From Streptomyces sp. NBC_01429 (lineage in GTDB: Bacteria; Actinomycetota; Actinomycetes; Streptomycetales; Streptomycetaceae), in assembly GCF_036231945.1 (NCBI RefSeq), contig NZ_CP109599.1, positions 2,326,501-2,390,500 on the forward strand: a stretch of DNA of 64,000 nucleotides. The letters are read 5' to 3'. Made by a program: the position numbers and the translations under genes. Positions within the stretch are counted from its first letter, which is position 1. Each line of letters starts with the position of its first letter. Positions 25,781 through 33,474 of this stretch are shown here, piece by piece. The notes under the pieces are model-generated. The model was not told the origin of the DNA. It ran no database searches and saw nothing but the letters and a program-made list of their open reading frames with translations.

Positions 25781-27180
25781 GCCGTCGAGGCCGGCCGCCG
25801 GGGCGGGGCCGGCACCGCGCGGCCGAGGTCACGGGCGACGGCGGCGGCCTCGCCGCGCGAGCCGACGGAGAGCTTCTCCAGGACATTGGCGACATGGAAC
25901 TTCACCGTGTGCTCGCTGATGTGGAGCTGTTCGGCGATCCGCCGGTTGCGATATCCCTGGGTCAGGCACTCCAGGACCTGGAGTTCGCGCGGATTGAGCG
26001 AGTCCAGCGCGTGCGCGGACGCGGTCTCCGACGCGGCCAGCGGCAGTGTGGCGGTGAGCGTGCTGCCCCAGCCGGGGGCCGCGTCCAGGGCCAGTGTGCC
26101 GCCGAGCGCGGTCACCCGGTCCGACAGCCGGTGTATCGCCAGGGCGTCCGGCGCGAGCGCACCGGGGCCGTCGTCGCGCAGATCGATCCGCAGTTCGGTG
26201 TTCTCGGCGTGCCACGCCACCCGGATCCGCCCCACGCCCTCCTGCTCCAGCATGATCAGTACGGTGCCGCGCACCACAGCGCGGGCGGTGTTGGCGATGT
26301 CGCTGGGCAGCAACTGGTGGGCGCGCGGGGGCGGTACGAGGTCGAGAACCACGTCGCTGTAGCGGATGAGCGGGTCGAGCCGCTCGGTGAGCCGGGCGAA
26401 CGCCTCGCCCGCCGTCTCCTCGCTCAGGGCCCGGTCGAGGTCACTGGTGGCGCGCAGCTCGATGAGCGCGGAGACGGCGATGTCGGTGGCGGTGCGCCGG
26501 GCCGTGGTGTCGTCGAGGGTGCGCGAGCGCAGCGCGCCCAGCATCGCGGTGAGGGCGGCGGTGTGGGCGTCGGTGAGTTCGGCGATCACCCGGGCCCGTT
26601 CGCCGGCCGCCGCGCGGTTGCCGGCGAGCGGCTCCGGATGCGCCTGGGCGGCGTATCCGGCGAGGTGCAGACAGGCCAGGTCCCACAGCTGCTGGACGGT
26701 CCCGCGCACCGCGGCGTCCGGCACCACACCGTCGTCGGGGACGATGACCAGCAGCGCCCCGGAGGCGCCGGAGGGCGCGGAGGCCGCGCCCAGCACCGGC
26801 CGGGTGTCCCCGGCGAGCGCGGCGGGGCCGAAGTAGGGGGTGCCGATGTCCACCGATCCGGCCAGCCGGGCGAGTTCGGCGCTGGAGATCTTGTCGGCCA
26901 GGGCCGGTTCGCCGTGCGTGCGCATCGGGGAGCGCGCGCAGTCCCCGGTCAGTATGGCGAGCGCCCGGTGCGGCAGCGCCTCGGCCAGGACCACTGACAG
27001 CCGGTCCAGGGTCCGGCCCGGCGGCGCCTGGAGGATGGCGAGCGCCCACGCGAGCGCGTGCCCGGCGTCCGAGGTGTGCCCTGGGTCCGAGGTGTGCCCG
27101 AGGTCCGACGCGTGCCCGGCGTGCGACACATGACGGGCGTCCGACGCCTGCCCGGGGTCCGATCGGCCCTGAAGGTCCAT
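25774..27180 (-). CDS. LuxR-type regulator with GAF-like and ATPase-like domains
   Basis: A 468-residue regulator. Residues about 60-190 are a GAF-like sensory region, about 195-260 a degenerate dimerisation helix, about 280-385 a histidine-kinase-like ATPase (IANTARAVVRGTVLIML, LRIDLRDDGPGALAPD, GGTLALDAAPGWGSTLTATLP), and about 400-450 a LuxR helix-turn-helix (LNPRELQVLECLTQGY, HISEHTVKFHVANVLEKL). The normal phospho-acceptor ELHD reads ELTD, so kinase activity is doubtful, and there is no receiver. The N-terminus is a six-residue repeat (SDPGHT-like) from 18-bp DNA repeats. A minus-strand -10-like TAGCAT (27187-27192) precedes the ATG at 27180. Confidence 0.85.
   Translation of the reverse strand: MDLQGRSDPGQASDARHVSHAGHASDLGHTSDPGHTSDAGHALAWALAILQAPPGRTLDRLSVVLAEALPHRALAILTGDCARSPMRTHGEPALADKISSAELARLAGSVDIGTPYFGPAALAGDTRPVLGAASAPSGASGALLVIVPDDGVVPDAAVRGTVQQLWDLACLHLAGYAAQAHPEPLAGNRAAAGERARVIAELTDAHTAALTAMLGALRSRTLDDTTARRTATDIAVSALIELRATSDLDRALSEETAGEAFARLTERLDPLIRYSDVVLDLVPPPRAHQLLPSDIANTARAVVRGTVLIMLEQEGVGRIRVAWHAENTELRIDLRDDGPGALAPDALAIHRLSDRVTALGGTLALDAAPGWGSTLTATLPLAASETASAHALDSLNPRELQVLECLTQGYRNRRIAEQLHISEHTVKFHVANVLEKLSVGSRGEAAAVARDLGRAVPAPPRRPASTAQ
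27067..27174 (-). repeat. 18-bp tandem repeat (6 copies) at the 5' end of a regulator gene
   Basis: Six 18-bp units start at 27067, 27085, 27103, 27121, 27139 and 27157, most beginning GTCCGA. They encode six-residue repeats (SDPGHT type) directly after the start codon of the LuxR-type regulator and never break frame. Confidence 0.85.
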
Positions 27181-27322
27181 GGCCGCGATGCTAGTCGCCG
27201 GGCAGCCGGTGGGGACCGCTCTTTCGGGTAGGTCCAACCGCTCCGACGGGCAGGTACGGAGTGGGGACCGGGGGGTGAAGCTGGGCGGGAACCGCTTCCC
27301 CTCCTTGAGGAGTTACGTCCCG

Positions 27323-28258
27323 ATGAAGGCTCTCGTCGCCCCTTCGTACGGTCCCCTGGACCAGCTCGTCGTCACCGATGTGCCCAAGCCCGCGCCCGGT
27401 CCGGGGCAGATCCTGGTCCGGGTCGAGACCGCCGCGCTCAACCCGCTCGACGCGGCGCTGGTCGTCGGCGCGATGCGCGAGATGATGCCGGTCGAGCACC
27501 CCTTCGTGGTGGGCATGGACGCCTCGGGCGTGGTGGAGGCGGTCGGCGAGGGCGTCACCGGCTACGCCGCCGGGGACGAGGTCCTGGCGTACACCCACTT
27601 CCACCCCGGCACCATCGCCGAGTACACGCTGGTCACCGAGGGTCCCGACGTCGCCCCGCGGCCCGCGGGGCTGGACGCGGCGCGCGCGGCGGCGCTGGTC
27701 TCGACCTCGCTCACCGGCGAGTGCGTGCTGGACGCGGTGGCGGGCGAGACCGGGCAGACCCTGCTCGTCATCGGCGCGACCGGCGGTGTCGGCAGCTTCG
27801 TGGTGCAGCTGGCGTCCCGGGCGGGCCTGCGGGTGCTGGCCACCGCCGCCCCGGCGGACGCGGAGTACGTACGGGGCCTGGGCGCGTCCGAGGTCATCGA
27901 CTACACCGCCGTCGACACCCTGAAGGAGGCGCTGCGCCTCGCGCCCGACGGGGTCGACGCCGTGGTGGACCTGATCAGCCGGGGTCCGGCGCTGGCCGGC
28001 ACGGCGGCGGCGGTCAAGGAGGGGGGCCGGCTGGTGTCCACCCTGATGGGACCGACGGAGTTCGAGCGCGGCGTCACCGTGACGTACGTCCGGATGGCCA
28101 CCAGGGACGGCCGGCTCGGGGCGCTCGCCGAGCGGGTGCTCTCGGGCGACCTGAGCGTCGAGGTGACCGCCACGTACCCGCTCTCCGACGCCCCGAAGGC
28201 GCTCGCGGAGTTCGCGGCCGGGCGCTACACCCGGGGCAAGGTCGTCGTGACGGTCTGA
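27323..28258 (+). CDS. Zinc-free MDR enoyl/quinone reductase
   Basis: A 311-residue medium-chain reductase without the zinc-binding cysteines. The N-terminal GroES-like domain has HPFVVGMDASGVVEAVGEGV and AGDEVLAYTHFHPGTIAEY. The NADPH Rossmann motif is VIGATGGVGSFVVQLA. The class includes quinone oxidoreductases and the ActVI-ORF2 enoyl reductase of actinorhodin, a plausible role here. The ATG at 27323 has GAGGAG about 10 bp upstream. It is divergent from the LuxR-type regulator; I found no convincing SARP heptads in the 142-bp gap, so this gene may be controlled by that regulator. Confidence 0.87.
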   Translation: MKALVAPSYGPLDQLVVTDVPKPAPGPGQILVRVETAALNPLDAALVVGAMREMMPVEHPFVVGMDASGVVEAVGEGVTGYAAGDEVLAYTHFHPGTIAEYTLVTEGPDVAPRPAGLDAARAAALVSTSLTGECVLDAVAGETGQTLLVIGATGGVGSFVVQLASRAGLRVLATAAPADAEYVRGLGASEVIDYTAVDTLKEALRLAPDGVDAVVDLISRGPALAGTAAAVKEGGRLVSTLMGPTEFERGVTVTYVRMATRDGRLGALAERVLSGDLSVEVTATYPLSDAPKALAEFAAGRYTRGKVVVTV

Positions 28259-28360
28259 GCACCGGCGCGCACGGGGGTCCGGCCGCTCCCTGAGGGACCG
28301 GTCCCCCGGGGGCGGCGACGGCGGGATGTCCCGCGCCGCCGAGAGGAACCCCGGCCTCCC

Positions 28361-28392
28361 TCAAGTGTTCCTCGTGCCCGTCCTTCCATGCT
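28361..28392 (+). promoter_or_regulatory. SARP-type promoter for the secreted protein gene
   Basis: Heptads TCAAGTG (28361-28367) and TCGTGCC (28372-28378) are followed by 8 bp and a -10-like CATGCT (28387-28392), 33 bp before the ATG at 28426. Confidence 0.65.
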
Positions 28393-28425
28393 GTGGCGCG
28401 CAGTTCCACCACAGAGGAGACGAGC

Positions 28426-29529
28426 ATGGGAAGCAGACTACGAGCCGCGATCGGCCTGATCGCCGTGGCCCTCACCGCCGCTCTGCTGCCGGCGGCGGCG
28501 CAGGCACAGACGCAAACGCAGGCACAGACGCAAACGCAGACGCAGACGCGGACGTCCGCGTCGTCGGAGCGGGCGCGCACCGCCGGCACCGTCCTGTTCA
28601 GCGACGACTTCGGATCGGGATTCGACAGCTCGGACAGCGGGCCCTGGATGCGGCTGCCGATCGGCGATCTGCCGGGCGGGGACGGTGTCACCTCCACCTC
28701 GTCCCAGGGGCTGAAGGTCGTGCCCTCCGGCACCGATCCGCTCACCGGCGCACCCGCCTTCGCCTTCACCAGCGGACAGCAGTCGGCCGGCGGCGCCGGA
28801 ACGGCCGACCGGATGAAGTGGCTGGCCTGGCCCCGGCACTTCGCCGCCAGTGGCACCCCGGGGTACGACACCCCCGCGACCGGCGCGATGACCTGCACGA
28901 CCACCATGTCGGCGCGTACCCGCGGCTCCGAGCGCCACCCCTTCGGCTCGGCCGTCACCGACGCGCGCAACGACCCCCGGCTGGCGGCGGGCGCGGTGGT
29001 CGCGGGCGACCTGGAGAGCGGCGTGATCCTCGGCTTCCTGGTCACCGACAACAAGGCGTACGCGCTCTACGAGCGGATCCGCGTCCCCGGCACCGACTAC
29101 GCCGCGTACAGCTACGCCGTGCCCGTCGCGACCTTCGCCCGGGGTACGAGCCCGACGTACCAGGTGGTCCTGGACCGCGGCCGGTCGCGGGTGACGTGGA
29201 AGATCAACGGGGCCACCGTGCTGTCCGTGAACGCCATCGGCCACCGGGCGCTGGACCGCCGGTATCTGCTGGTGGACCACGGCGGTACGGACCAGACCGT
29301 CCTGCCGCGCCAGCTGAACTGCGGCGTGGGCACCTTCACCCTGCTGGACGGGGCGGGCGCGGACGGCGGCGGCCTGGTGCGGCTGGACTCCGACAGGTCG
29401 TACTACGCCCCGCGCCAGGGCGAGCCGACGCCGCAGACCTTCATCGACGACAGCAGCCTTCCGGCCAACCGGCTGTGGGGCCAGGGCGCGGAACTCCAGG
29501 TGCGCCGGGTGTCCATCGGCGTCGGCTGA
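28426..29529 (+). CDS. Secreted protein of unknown function
   Basis: A 367-residue exported protein. A Sec/Tat-like signal peptide (RLRAAIGLIAVALTAALLPAAAQA) is followed by a Gln/Thr repeat (QTQTQAQTQTQTQTRT) encoded by a CAGACG repeat. The mature part looks all-beta: FSDDFGSGFDSSDSGPWMRL, WPRHFAASGTPGYDTP, SYAVPVATFARGTSPTYQVVLDRGRSRVTWKINGATV. This pattern resembles concanavalin-like/laminin-G-like beta sandwiches seen in secreted sugar-binding proteins. No catalytic residues stand out. The ATG at 28426 has AGAGGAG upstream. A secreted protein under a SARP-type promoter is unusual; it may bind the product or the cell surface. Confidence 0.75.
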   Translation: MGSRLRAAIGLIAVALTAALLPAAAQAQTQTQAQTQTQTQTRTSASSERARTAGTVLFSDDFGSGFDSSDSGPWMRLPIGDLPGGDGVTSTSSQGLKVVPSGTDPLTGAPAFAFTSGQQSAGGAGTADRMKWLAWPRHFAASGTPGYDTPATGAMTCTTTMSARTRGSERHPFGSAVTDARNDPRLAAGAVVAGDLESGVILGFLVTDNKAYALYERIRVPGTDYAAYSYAVPVATFARGTSPTYQVVLDRGRSRVTWKINGATVLSVNAIGHRALDRRYLLVDHGGTDQTVLPRQLNCGVGTFTLLDGAGADGGGLVRLDSDRSYYAPRQGEPTPQTFIDDSSLPANRLWGQGAELQVRRVSIGVG

Positions 29530-29631
29530 CCCGCCGTCCGGGCGGGATGTTTCGGACGGGACGGCGGGCGGGCCCGACGTCCCGTCCGCCCGTCCCACCC
29601 GTCCCGCCCGACACCGTCCCGCCCGGACCGT

Positions 29632-29663
29632 TCGACCCGTATTCGAGTCCCCTCGGACAGCCT
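29632..29663 (+). promoter_or_regulatory. SARP-type promoter for the FAD monooxygenase
   Basis: Heptads TCGACCC (29632-29638) and TCGAGTC (29643-29649) are followed by 8 bp and a -10-like CAGCCT (29658-29663), the same -10 as at the KS-alpha promoter. The monooxygenase ATG is at 29693. Confidence 0.75.
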
Positions 29664-29692
29664 GATGGCCGGTCCGATCAGGGGAGTTGCGC

Positions 29693-30901
29693 ATGAGTGT
29701 CGAACGCGTCGACGTGTGTGTCGTGGGAGGCGGGCCCGGCGGAATGATGGCCGGCCTGCTGCTGGCAAGACAGGGGCTCGAAGTCGTCGTCCTGGAGAGG
29801 CACGCGGACTTCCTGCGTGACTTCCGGGGCGACACCGTGCACCCCTCCACGCTCCAGGTGCTTGAGGAACTGGGCCTGGTGGAGGAGTTTCTGAAGATCC
29901 ATCACATCAAGGCTCCGGCCATCACCATGGAGACCGCCATGGGACCGGTGACCTTCAGCGACTTCACCCGCCTGCGCAGCCGTTATCCGTACATGGCCTT
30001 CATGCCGCAGTGGGACGTCCTGAACTTCCTGGCCGAGGCCGGGCGCCGCTACCCGGGCTTCCGGCTCCTCCAGGAAGCCACGGTGACCGGACTGGTGACC
30101 GCCGGCGGCCACGTCACCGGGGTACGGGCCGACACCCCCCAGGGGCCTGTGGAGTTCGCGTCGAAGCTGGTGGTCGCCGCCGACGGACGGCACTCCACGA
30201 TGCGCGCCCACGCCGGGCTGCGGACCGCCGAGAGCGTCGCCCCGATGGACGCGCTGTGGTTCCGGCTGAGCAGGGAGGACGGCGAGGTCTACCCCACCAT
30301 CCGGGCGGGCAACGGGTTCCTGATCGGGACCATCAACCGGGGCGACTTCTGGCAGATCGTCTACATGATCCCCAAGGGCGGGTACGGCGCGGTCCGCGAG
30401 GCCGGCCTCGGCGGCTTCCGGGACGCCGTCGCCGCGATCCACGGCGGGATGCGCGAGCGGCTGGAGAAGGAGATCAACGACTGGGACGACATCAAGCTCC
30501 TGGACGTCAGGATCGACCGGCTGCGCCGCTGGTACCGTCCGGGCCTGGTCTGCGTCGGCGACGCCGCCCACGCGATGTCACCGGCGGGCGGCGTCGGTAT
30601 CAATCTGGCCATCCAGGACGCGGTAGCCGCCGCCCGGATCCTCGGGCCGGTCCTGCGCGAGGGACGCACCCCGACCCTCCCCGAGCTGCGCCGGGTGCAG
30701 CGGCGCAGGCAATTCCCCATGCGGGTCGTGCAGTTCATCCAGTTGCGGCTGCTCTCGGACCTCTACCCGAGCGCGACCCGCAAGGGGACGGACAAGCCGC
30801 TGGTGCCACGGCTGGGCCGCCGCTTCCCGGTCGTCCCGCGCCTCCTGGCCCGTATCGTCGGGCTCGGCGTCCGCCCGGAGAGCGTCGGAGCGGACAAGTG
30901 A
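29693..30901 (+). CDS. FAD-dependent aromatic monooxygenase (group A)
   Basis: A 402-residue PHBH-fold flavoprotein. The dinucleotide motif is VCVVGGGPGGMMAGLLLARQG, the DG motif is VVAADGRHSTMR, and the second FAD motif is CVGDAAHAMSPAGGVGINLAIQDA. It lacks a thioredoxin-like C-terminal domain, so it is of the shorter class. It probably hydroxylates the aromatic polyketide. The ATG at 29693 has GGGGAG 6 bp upstream. Its stop overlaps the lipocalin-like gene start as GTGA. Expression is from the SARP-type promoter at 29632. Confidence 0.9.
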   Translation: MSVERVDVCVVGGGPGGMMAGLLLARQGLEVVVLERHADFLRDFRGDTVHPSTLQVLEELGLVEEFLKIHHIKAPAITMETAMGPVTFSDFTRLRSRYPYMAFMPQWDVLNFLAEAGRRYPGFRLLQEATVTGLVTAGGHVTGVRADTPQGPVEFASKLVVAADGRHSTMRAHAGLRTAESVAPMDALWFRLSREDGEVYPTIRAGNGFLIGTINRGDFWQIVYMIPKGGYGAVREAGLGGFRDAVAAIHGGMRERLEKEINDWDDIKLLDVRIDRLRRWYRPGLVCVGDAAHAMSPAGGVGINLAIQDAVAAARILGPVLREGRTPTLPELRRVQRRRQFPMRVVQFIQLRLLSDLYPSATRKGTDKPLVPRLGRRFPVVPRLLARIVGLGVRPESVGADK

Positions 30902-31398
30902 GCGCGCCAGGAACGACCGGAGAGACGCGGACCGCGACGACGACTACAACCGCGCCCACAACTACGCCCGCACCGAGCGGCGCCGAACTGGCCGGACTGT
31001 GGCGGCTCGTCGCGTACTTCGACATCGACGACGAGGGCGCCACATCCGAGGGACCGCTCGGCCCCGAGCCCCGGGGGCTGCTGTTCTACAGCGCCGACGG
31101 CTACATGTCGGTCGACATGATGCGCCCAGGACCACCGGGCCCCGCCGTCGGTTACATGGGATACGCGGGGGGCTGGAGAGTGTCCGGGAATCAACTCGTA
31201 CACATGATCGAAGTGTGCTCGAATCCTTTGTGGGCGGACACCGAGCAGATCCGCGACGTCACACTGGACGGAGACCGGCTGGTTCTCAGTGGTTCGGCCG
31301 TGGTTTCCGGCCAACCTCAGCGCCGCGTCCTGCACTGGGAACGAGCGCGTATTGCCGGGGAGTTACCACTTCGCGACAGAACACCACCACCAAGGTAA
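30898..31398 (+). CDS. Lipocalin-like domain protein
   Basis: A 166-residue protein with a Thr/Pro-rich N-terminus (TATTTTTAPTTTPAP) and a small-barrel domain: GLWRLVAYFDIDDEG, PEPRGLLFYSADGYMSVDMMRPG, WRVSGNQLVHMIEVCSNPLW, GDRLVLSGSAVVSGQPQRRVLHWER. This matches the lipocalin-like family found near polyketide genes. It may bind a hydrophobic intermediate; that is inference. A TTA codon at 31363-31365, near the C-terminus, predicts bldA dependence. The GTG at 30898 is coupled to the monooxygenase stop. Confidence 0.8.
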   Translation: MSAPGTTGETRTATTTTTAPTTTPAPSGAELAGLWRLVAYFDIDDEGATSEGPLGPEPRGLLFYSADGYMSVDMMRPGPPGPAVGYMGYAGGWRVSGNQLVHMIEVCSNPLWADTEQIRDVTLDGDRLVLSGSAVVSGQPQRRVLHWERARIAGELPLRDRTPPPR

Positions 31399-31452
31399 TT
31401 CCTACGCGTAGCGACCAGACTGGAGGCAGACGGTCGCGAGGGGGGTTCTTGC

Positions 31453-32358
31453 ATGTCGGCAGAGCGGTACGCGTCCACTCGGCGGCCGGGGTTCCGGATC
31501 ATCCTCGGCGGCTGGTGCGGCCTGGGCCTCGTGGCACTCCTGAATCTCTACCACTCCCGCGGGGGCCTCGACCTGCTGGACGCCGTGCTCGCGATCCTGA
31601 CCCCCGTGGCCGCCGGGCTCCTGTGCCACGGGCTGACCCTCTCCCACGCCCGGAGCGAGGACACCGCGGCGACCGTGGCGCAGGAGAGGGCGCGGTTCGC
31701 CCGTGACCTGCACGACCTGCTCGGCTACAGCCTCTCGGCCATCACCCTCAAGAGCGAACTCGCCCGGAGGATGGTGGGAAGCGACGAGATCCGGGCGCGG
31801 CGGGAGCTGGCGGAGGTCCTGGAGATCTCCCGGCAGGCGCTGCGCGACGTACGGGAGGTGTCCCAGCGCTATCCGGACCTGTCGCTGACCGAGGCGGTCG
31901 CCTCGGTGCGCGGCGTCCTGGACTCGGCGGGTGTCGCCTCCGACATCGAGGTGCACGCCGGAGCGCTGCCCACCGAGGTCAGCACCGTGATGGCCACGGT
32001 GCTGCGGGAGGGCGTCGCCAATCTGCTGCGCCACAGCCAGGCGCGCAGGTGCCGCATCCGCGTGAGACGGGCGGGCGGCAATATCTCGCTGGCGCTGTCC
32101 AACGACGGGCTGAGGGGAAGTCCCGACCCGACGCGGCGGCGGCGCAACGGGCTGGACAATCTGGCGGCCCGGATGGCCGACGCCGGCGGCGAGCTGTCCG
32201 TATACACCGACAGGGACGGCTGGTTCCATCTGCTCGCGGTGTGTCCCGTTCCGGAGACACCGGCAGCCACCGGGTATCCCGTGGACGAGAGGGAAAAGGA
32301 GAAGGAGGACGAGGAAATGGAGGACTGCGGGCAGCCCTGTATGCACTCGATGCCCTGA
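31453..32358 (+). CDS. DesK-type sensor histidine kinase
   Basis: A 301-residue kinase with two membrane segments (about residues 14-32 and 43-62), a HisKA_3 dimerisation helix with His87 (RFARDLHDLLGYSLSAITLKSELARR), and a short ATPase domain (TVLREGVANLLRHSQA, NGLDNLAARMADAGGELSV). It is the only kinase in the cluster and the probable partner of the regulator at 21204-21818. The C-terminus is odd: after the ATPase domain comes a charged stretch (EREKEKEDEE) and then a Cys/His/Met-rich end (CGQPCMHSM), possibly a metal-binding tail. Confidence 0.9.
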   Translation: MSAERYASTRRPGFRIILGGWCGLGLVALLNLYHSRGGLDLLDAVLAILTPVAAGLLCHGLTLSHARSEDTAATVAQERARFARDLHDLLGYSLSAITLKSELARRMVGSDEIRARRELAEVLEISRQALRDVREVSQRYPDLSLTEAVASVRGVLDSAGVASDIEVHAGALPTEVSTVMATVLREGVANLLRHSQARRCRIRVRRAGGNISLALSNDGLRGSPDPTRRRRNGLDNLAARMADAGGELSVYTDRDGWFHLLAVCPVPETPAATGYPVDEREKEKEDEEMEDCGQPCMHSMP

Positions 32359-32380
32359 CGGCGCGGGTCCCGCGTCCCCC

Positions 32381-32412
32381 TCGACCGGGACTCGACCCGC
32401 TGCGGCGAGGAT
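32381..32412 (+). promoter_or_regulatory. SARP-type promoter for the metallo-hydrolase gene
   Basis: Heptads TCGACCG (32381-32387) and TCGACCC (32392-32398) are followed by 8 bp and a -10-like GAGGAT (32407-32412). The hydrolase GTG is at 32510. Confidence 0.65.
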
Positions 32413-32509
32413 CGCCGAGGTGTGTGACGAGAGCCCCGTGCTCCGCGCCCACCTCCCGTATCCCGCGCCCGCGTCACGTATCCAGCGGGCCGACCCTTCA
32501 GGAGCATCC

Positions 32510-33430
32510 GTGATCTCACGTCAGTGGACGAGTCCCGCCGCCCGTCTGGAGGAGGTCGCGGACGGGGTGTTCGCCTATCTCCAGCCGGACGGGGGATGGT
32601 GCCTGAACAACGCGGGCGTCATCGTCGCGGACGGCGAGTCCGCGCTCGTGGACACGGCCGCCACCGAGGCGCGGGCCCGGCAGCTGAGGGACGCCGCCCT
32701 GACGGTCGCGCCGGCCGCCCCCCGTACGGTCGTCAACACGCACTTCCACGGCGATCACGCCTTCGGCAACTTCGTCTTCCCCGAGGCCGTGGTGATCGGC
32801 CATGAGCGCACCCGCACCGAGATGGCCGAGGCGGGACTCCATCTGACCGGGCTGTGGCCGGAGGTCCACTGGGGGGAACTGGAGCTGGTCCTGCCCACGC
32901 TCACCTATCAGGACCGGATGACGCTCCATGTGGGCGGCCTGCGGGCCGAGTTGATCCATGTGGGCCCGGCGCACACCACCAACGACACGGCCGTCTGGCT
33001 GCCCGAGCGCGGCGTGCTGTTCCTCGGCGACCTGGTCATGTCCGGCGTGACCCCTTTCTGCCCCATGGGCTCGGTCTCCGGCTCCCTCCAGGCCGTCGAG
33101 CGGCTGCGCGCGCTGGACGCCCGTACGCTGGTGACCGGCCACGGCCCGGTCACGGGCCCCGAGGTCTTCGACGTGACCGAGAGCTATCTGCGCTGGCTCC
33201 AGGGCCTGGCCGAAGAAGGCGTCAGCGCCGGACTCACCCCGCTGGAAGTGGCCCGCGAAACCGACCTCGGCCCCTACGCCGAACTCCTCGACTCCGAGCG
33301 CCTGGTACCGAACCTCCACCGCGCCTACGCCGAGGAACGGGGCGCCGCCCCCGGCGTCCCCCTGGACATCGGCGCCCTCTTCGGCGAAATGATCCAACAC
33401 CACGGCCGCGTCCCCACCTGCCACGCCTGA
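32510..33430 (+). CDS. Metallo-beta-lactamase-fold cyclase/thioesterase (ActIV-like)
   Basis: A 306-residue metallo-beta-lactamase-superfamily protein. The zinc motif is NTHFHGDHAFGN (HxHxDH), with the third-ligand His in IHVGPAHTTND, the Asp in LFLGDLVM and the last His in LVTGHGPV. In actinorhodin-type pathways the homologous ActIV acts as second-ring cyclase/ACP hydrolase, a good fit here. The GTG at 32510 has CAGGAG upstream. It is the last recognisable cluster gene and has its own SARP-type promoter. Confidence 0.88.
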   Translation: MISRQWTSPAARLEEVADGVFAYLQPDGGWCLNNAGVIVADGESALVDTAATEARARQLRDAALTVAPAAPRTVVNTHFHGDHAFGNFVFPEAVVIGHERTRTEMAEAGLHLTGLWPEVHWGELELVLPTLTYQDRMTLHVGGLRAELIHVGPAHTTNDTAVWLPERGVLFLGDLVMSGVTPFCPMGSVSGSLQAVERLRALDARTLVTGHGPVTGPEVFDVTESYLRWLQGLAEEGVSAGLTPLEVARETDLGPYAELLDSERLVPNLHRAYAEERGAAPGVPLDIGALFGEMIQHHGRVPTCHA

Positions 33431-33474
33431 CACACCTGGCGCGACAACGCCCTCGGTCGGCAGCGCGGGGCCCG

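Noticed and set aside
27181..27322. Search for a SARP promoter before the MDR gene
   Set aside because: A few TCGG/TCCG heptad-like strings occur, but none has both the 11-bp spacing and a -10 hexamer 8 bp downstream.
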